In this document: in pieces, positions 13,122 to 16,006 of the stretch | How positions within the stretch are numbered: the stretch's first letter is position 1 | Layout of the letters: each line of letters opens with the position of its first letter | Program-made: the position numbers and the translations under genes | Assembly (NCBI GenBank): GCA_937990725.1 | Contig: CALKQS010000001.1 | Span: forward strand, 1-16,006 | Direction of reading: 5' to 3' | Length of the DNA stretch: 16,006 nt | Origin: an uncultured Candidatus Saccharibacteria bacterium | GTDB lineage: Bacteria; Patescibacteriota; Saccharimonadia; Saccharimonadales; Saccharimonadaceae | The notes under the pieces: generated by a model | Seen by the model: only the letters and a program-made list of their open reading frames with translations | The model's database searches: none | What the model was told of the DNA's origin: nothing

Positions 13122-13442
13122 CTACATCCGAATCTCAACATCCACGCCAGCTGGCAAGCTGAGGTTGTGGAGGTTGTCGATCGTCTTGGGTGTGGCGTTG
13201 GTGATATCGATGAGACGCTTGTGAACGCGCATCTCGAATGTCTCACCACCAGTCTTGTATACGTGTGGGCTCTTTACCACTGTGTAGCTGCTGCGCCGTG
13301 TTGGTAGCGGCACAGGACCTGCCACGCTTGCGCCAGTGCGCAGGGCAGTGTCGATGATTTGCTTGGCCGATTGGTCGATCACCTTGTGGTCGTATGCCTT
13401 GAGGCGAATCCGAATCTTGAGCCCTTGGTTGTTTTGAGCCAT
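13122..13442 (-). CDS. rpsJ: 30S ribosomal protein S10
   Basis: The 106-residue protein is S10 along its whole length: IRIRLKAYDHKVIDQSA at the start, RTGASVAGPVPLPTR in the middle, then SPHVYKTGGETFEMRVHKR and a final GVDVEIRM. It is part of the 30S head. The ATG at 13442 is set by AAGGAGGA four bases upstream; an open extension to 13529 runs past the predicted promoter. In most bacteria rpsJ starts the S10 operon before rplC. Here it is alone, on the opposite strand to its neighbours, converging on tuf, with its own promoter and terminator. Confidence 0.97.
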   Translation of the reverse strand: MAQNNQGLKIRIRLKAYDHKVIDQSAKQIIDTALRTGASVAGPVPLPTRRSSYTVVKSPHVYKTGGETFEMRVHKRLIDITNATPKTIDNLHNLSLPAGVDVEIRM

Positions 13443-13527
13443 TGCTCCTCCTTGTATGTGCAACTCTGTAACTTTAGCAAGATCGAAACAAGCTAAATTA
13501 TCAGAGTAAATTAATAATACATCTAGC

Positions 13528-13536
13528 ATTATATCA
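13528..13536 (-). promoter_or_regulatory. rpsJ promoter (extended -10) beside a dyad
   Basis: On the minus strand TGATATAAT is an extended -10. The transcript would start near 13521 and carry a leader of about 80 bases. An imperfect dyad, CATGAGA-N7-TCTCGTG (13535-13555, one mismatch), lies just upstream where a regulator could sit. The rest of the rpsJ-secY gap (13443-13737) is AT-rich, and I see no gene in it. Confidence 0.5.
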
Positions 13537-13685
13537 TGAGAATATATATCTCGTGTTATTTATTATGAGTTGCCATCAATCTGTACCTGAGTGTCATCCA
13601 TAAAAAACATGAGTCTTTCGCAGAATTTTGCGCCAAAAGCTACCCATATTGACAACTGACCCTTTCGCTTCTGGAGCAATTCGTG

Positions 13686-13691
13686 TATACT
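13686..13691 (+). promoter_or_regulatory. Candidate secY -10
   Basis: TATACT is the best -10 upstream of secY and would give a leader of about 40 bases containing AAAGGG seven bases before the ATG. A consensus TTGACA occurs at 13649-13654, but 31 bp away, too far to be its -35. At 17 bp there is only TTTCGC. Confidence 0.4.
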
Positions 13692-13737
13692 GTACTAGAT
13701 ATAGCGTTATAGTAGTTAGTGGCAAAAGGGACAATAT

Positions 13738-15213
13738 ATGAACTGGAAGATTATTCTTCGATCGCTCAAAAATAAAGACATGCAAAAACGCCTTGGTATC
13801 GTGCTAGGGCTCATCGTCGCCTATCGTTTCTTGGCGCACGTGCCAGTGCCGTTGGCCGAGCCAAGCCGGCTCAAGGACATTATCCAAAACGTCGTATCGG
13901 CAAGCGACTTTGGTGGCTTCTTAAACATCCTGACTGGTGGAGCGTTGGCGCAGCTGTCTATCGTTTTGATCGGCCTTGGGCCGTTTATTAATGCCAGCAT
14001 TATTACCCAACTCCTTACCAAAGCCATCCCAAGCCTTGAGGAGATGCACAAAGATGGTGAGTCGGGCCGACGCAAGATCAATCAGTGGACGCGTATCGCT
14101 AGTGTGCCGCTGGCGATTGCTCAATCGATCGGTATCATCTACTTTTTGCGCCAATCAGTCCTGGCTGGGAGTACGACTGGTACAGTGGCTGGCTCTCTCC
14201 ACGAGTGGATTGTCGCAGTAACGGCACTGACTGCTGGGTCGCTACTCTTGATGTGGCTCGGTGAGCTGATGACAGAGCAGGGCGTCGGCAATGGTATTAG
14301 CCTGCTCATCTTCGCCAGTGTAATCAGTCAGCTGCCAACCACCTTTGGGTCGATCTACTCATCGCTCTTTAATACTCAAGACGGTTCGCTCAGCGTCTTT
14401 GGCTGGTTCTCACTACCTGTTAACCCAACAACCTTCTGGACAGTAGTTGTTCTTGGGACGATCGGCCTCATCCTGCTTTATCTCCTCGTTAAGATTAACG
14501 AAGCACAGCGCATTGTCACGATCAATTACGCCAAGCGGGTTGGCGGCAATAGCTCGTATGGTGGTATTAAGAGTATTTTGCCTATCAAGCTCATCGCTGC
14601 AGGTGTGGTACCAGTTATTTTTGCAGTGGCATTCCTCAGCTTGCCAGCTTTTGTGGGGCAGCTATTACATGCGACACCTGGTGCAAATCAGCAATTGGCT
14701 AATAACCTCATCCAGTGGTTCCAAGCACCGACTGCTCAGACATACGCCACCGGTGGTCTAACAGTGCTTATCTATCCATCGATTTACTTTTTGCTCGTCA
14801 TTGCCTTTACCTACTTCTACACCGGTATCGTCTTTAATGCGAGCGAGATTACGGAGAGTCTTGAAAACCAAGGTGGCTTCATTGAAGGGATTCGCCCTGG
14901 CCCAACCACCGAAAAATATCTGTCGCGCACCGTCAATCGGCTCAATCTGTTTGGGTCGCTTGCGCTGGGGCTCATTGCCGTCATTCCGTTTGCGATCGAC
15001 TACATCTTTGCACAACTTGGCATTAATGCTAACAACATGGCAATCGGCGGTACGAGCTTGCTCATTGTTGTGACGGTCGGCCTCGAGACGCTTCGCCAGA
15101 TTAACTCACGAGCGCTGATGGTAACATATGACGACTTCTCGGTCGATGACCTTGATACTAAGCCAAAGAAGCGTGGGTTCCTCGGCCGACGGCGTACTGC
15201 CGCAAAGGCATAA
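13738..15213 (+). CDS. secY: Preprotein translocase channel subunit SecY
   Basis: The 491-residue protein is SecY: ten hydrophobic helices, an N-terminal NWKIILRSLKNKDMQKRLG segment, the GGALAQLSIVLIGLGPFINA plug and helix region, and GESGRRKINQWTR in the first large cytoplasmic loop. The MTEQGVGNGISLLIF motif and the C5 loop GIRPGPTTEKYLSR also match. It forms the Sec channel with SecE. It is about 50 residues longer than Escherichia coli SecY, with a basic C-terminal tail (KPKKRGFLGRRRTAAKA). The ATG at 13738 follows AAAGGG. A strong terminator comes 24 bases after the stop, so it is monocistronic; adk and map, its usual partners, are absent here. Confidence 0.97.
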   Translation: MNWKIILRSLKNKDMQKRLGIVLGLIVAYRFLAHVPVPLAEPSRLKDIIQNVVSASDFGGFLNILTGGALAQLSIVLIGLGPFINASIITQLLTKAIPSLEEMHKDGESGRRKINQWTRIASVPLAIAQSIGIIYFLRQSVLAGSTTGTVAGSLHEWIVAVTALTAGSLLLMWLGELMTEQGVGNGISLLIFASVISQLPTTFGSIYSSLFNTQDGSLSVFGWFSLPVNPTTFWTVVVLGTIGLILLYLLVKINEAQRIVTINYAKRVGGNSSYGGIKSILPIKLIAAGVVPVIFAVAFLSLPAFVGQLLHATPGANQQLANNLIQWFQAPTAQTYATGGLTVLIYPSIYFLLVIAFTYFYTGIVFNASEITESLENQGGFIEGIRPGPTTEKYLSRTVNRLNLFGSLALGLIAVIPFAIDYIFAQLGINANNMAIGGTSLLIVVTVGLETLRQINSRALMVTYDDFSVDDLDTKPKKRGFLGRRRTAAKA

Positions 15214-15237
15214 GGCTATCACTAGTATATATCTCGC

Positions 15238-15273
15238 AAAAATACCGCCACCTTCATCTGTGGCGGTATTTTT
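15238..15273 (+). terminator. Terminator of secY
   Basis: AAAAATACCGCCAC pairs perfectly with GTGGCGGTATTTTT in a 14-bp stem around an 8-base loop, followed by T. It can act on both strands. Confidence 0.92.
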
Positions 15274-15364
15274 TGATACGGTTCCGTATTCCATAATAAT
15301 TCGTTCATGAGCCTTTCGAACGTGTGTTATGAGGTATCATTGCAATTCGAATATAGAAAGAGGG

Positions 15365-15475
15365 GAATGGAGAACCGTAGCGGAATAGAGGCTGTGGAGT
15401 GATAGTGAGCTTTTAAGCCTATACACCGTTTAGAAGTTGCTTATCGCAAAAGCTACCTCTCTTACGGCTCCATTC
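15365..15475 (+). ncRNA. Candidate structured RNA in the secY-infA gap
   Basis: The gap 15214-15583 holds the secY terminator, this element and the infA promoter, with no gene seen. The ends GAATGGAG (15365-15372) and CTCCATTC (15468-15475) pair perfectly. Inside them CCGTA (15375-15379) pairs with TACGG (15463-15467), and AGAGG (15387-15391) with CCTCT (15456-15460). The interior can form two hairpins, GTGATAG with CTAT(A)CAC, and TTGC with GCAA. That is a rod closing a three-way junction. It lacks the hallmark sequences of SRP RNA, tmRNA and RNase P RNA. No clear promoter or U-run terminator brackets it, so 6S-like RNA, a regulatory leader, or an inverted-repeat element all remain possible. 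Strand is a guess. Confidence 0.3.
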
Positions 15476-15538
15476 TGACATAAGAATAGTGCCATCCATA
15501 ATCTCACAATAATTAATGCAAAAAGCTGGCTACACCTC

Positions 15539-15567
15539 TTTACTCCTACAGAGAAATAGCGTATAAT
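15539..15567 (+). promoter_or_regulatory. infA promoter
   Basis: TTTACT (15539-15544) and TATAAT (15562-15567) are 17 bp apart, the same hexamers and spacing as for tuf. The start would be near 15574, leaving a leader of about 10 bases with no Shine-Dalgarno sequence. Confidence 0.68.
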
Positions 15568-15583
15568 ACGAAGCTGTATATCT

Positions 15584-15808
15584 ATGGCAAGTTCGAAAGA
15601 AGTTATCAAATTGCGCGGCAAGGTAGTGGAAGCACTGCCTAATACGCAATTTAAGGTAGAATTAGAGAACGGCCTAAGCATCATCGCTCATATCAGCGGT
15701 AAGATGCGCAAGCATCATATCCGTTTGGTCCCAGGCGATACCGTGGAAGTCGAGTTAACCCCGTACGATCTCACGAAGGGTAGAATCGTCTTCCGCGCAC
15801 GCGTTTAA
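15584..15808 (+). CDS. infA: Translation initiation factor IF-1
   Basis: The 74-residue protein is a complete IF-1, a single S1-like OB fold: KLRGKVVEALPNTQFKVELENG, then AHISGKMRKHHIRLVPGD and PYDLTKGRIVFRARV. It binds the 30S A site and helps IF-2 and IF-3 during initiation. Length and spacing are normal. Its promoter implies a leader of only about 10 bases with no Shine-Dalgarno site. It is followed 77 bp later by rpmJ, the usual neighbour, so the two are probably cotranscribed. Confidence 0.97.
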   Translation: MASSKEVIKLRGKVVEALPNTQFKVELENGLSIIAHISGKMRKHHIRLVPGDTVEVELTPYDLTKGRIVFRARV

Positions 15809-15885
15809 TAACGTAGAGCGGCGGCCTGATATCACCGCTGTTCTCAGTAACGGCAGGTTTTTCCTGTAGGGAGATTTGTACGCTC

Positions 15886-16002
15886 ATGAAAGTTCGTGCG
15901 AGTGTCAAAAAGATCAGCCCCGATGATCAGCTGGTCCGGCGCAAAGGCCGACTCCGTGTCATCAACAAGAAAAAACCTAAGAATAAGCAAAGGCAGGGTT
16001 AA
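15886..16002 (+). CDS. rpmJ: 50S ribosomal protein L36, zinc-free form
   Basis: The 38-residue protein starts MKVRASVKKI and ends NKQRQG, with RRKGRLRVI in the middle, which is diagnostic for L36. Standard zinc-binding L36 has CxxC at 11-14, Cys27 and His32. Here these are Ser11, Asp14, Asn27 and Asn33 (one residue inserted), so every zinc ligand is gone. Zinc-free L36 forms are known, usually as a second copy. The start ATG has GGGAG 12 bases upstream. In the 77-bp gap after infA, AGCGG can pair with CCGCT (15817-15839), and CAGG with CCTG around T5 (15854-15866); both are weak. Confidence 0.95.
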   Translation: MKVRASVKKISPDDQLVRRKGRLRVINKKKPKNKQRQG

Positions 16003-16006
16003 GCAT

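Noticed and set aside
13443..13529. N-terminal extension of rpsJ
   Set aside because: S10 proteins start near MAQNNQGLKIR, and AAGGAGGA directly precedes that ATG.
1..16006. tRNA genes, rRNA genes, CRISPR arrays, insertion sequences
   Set aside because: No T-loop GGTTCGA-type cloverleaf, rRNA stretch, regularly spaced repeat or transposase was seen on either strand by eye.

Overview
The window looks like chromosomal DNA of a Candidatus Saccharibacteria (TM7) or closely related Patescibacteria cell. It carries fusA, tuf, rpsJ, secY, infA and rpmJ, a small amino-acid ABC importer, an Hsp20 and a type IV pilin-like protein. Intergenic gaps are short, and TGA is used as a stop (for example at 9353-9355), which argues against the UGA-recoding Gracilibacteria and Absconditabacteria. 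The lineage is inferred from gene content and protein character; no database search was possible.

Layout. (1) 1-346, minus strand: the N-terminal part of a very GC-rich acyl-CoA dehydratase activase-like gene of actinobacterial character. It runs off the window edge and abuts AT-rich DNA at about 308. (2) 349-3995, minus strand: a compact accessory operon read as FAD-dependent oxidoreductase, then a 13-15-TM protein of no recognised family, then a UbiA-type prenyltransferase. Two of its three genes are strikingly AT-rich. (3) 4061-5635: divergent genes for a membrane-anchored surface protein and a type IV pilin-like protein, both with promoters that put the transcript start on or next to the ATG. 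(4) 5762-7855: fusA with a strong terminator. (5) 7993-10774: hsp20 divergent from a three-gene amino-acid ABC importer, with back-to-back promoters around a palindrome. (6) 10815-11579: a DUF4253-type protein. (7) 11711-16002: tuf, inverted rpsJ, secY, infA and rpmJ, mostly as separate transcription units.

How it fits together. The str/S10/spc ribosomal superoperon seems to be broken up: fusA, tuf, rpsJ and secY each have their own promoter and terminator, rpsJ is inverted, and adk and map are not between secY and infA. The importer, the pilin-like protein and the anchored surface protein suit a host-dependent epibiont that takes amino acids from its partner and attaches through pili. The accessory operon suggests prenylation and redox chemistry on a lipid-like substrate, but no isoprenoid-precursor genes are present here.

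Main points for a second look: the EF-G G4 motif reads NKIN instead of NKxD; L36 has lost all four zinc ligands; the oxidoreductase/membrane protein/UbiA operon is joined to an actinobacterial-looking gene fragment; promoters at several genes imply leaderless mRNAs; and there is a foldable, unannotated element between secY and infA.
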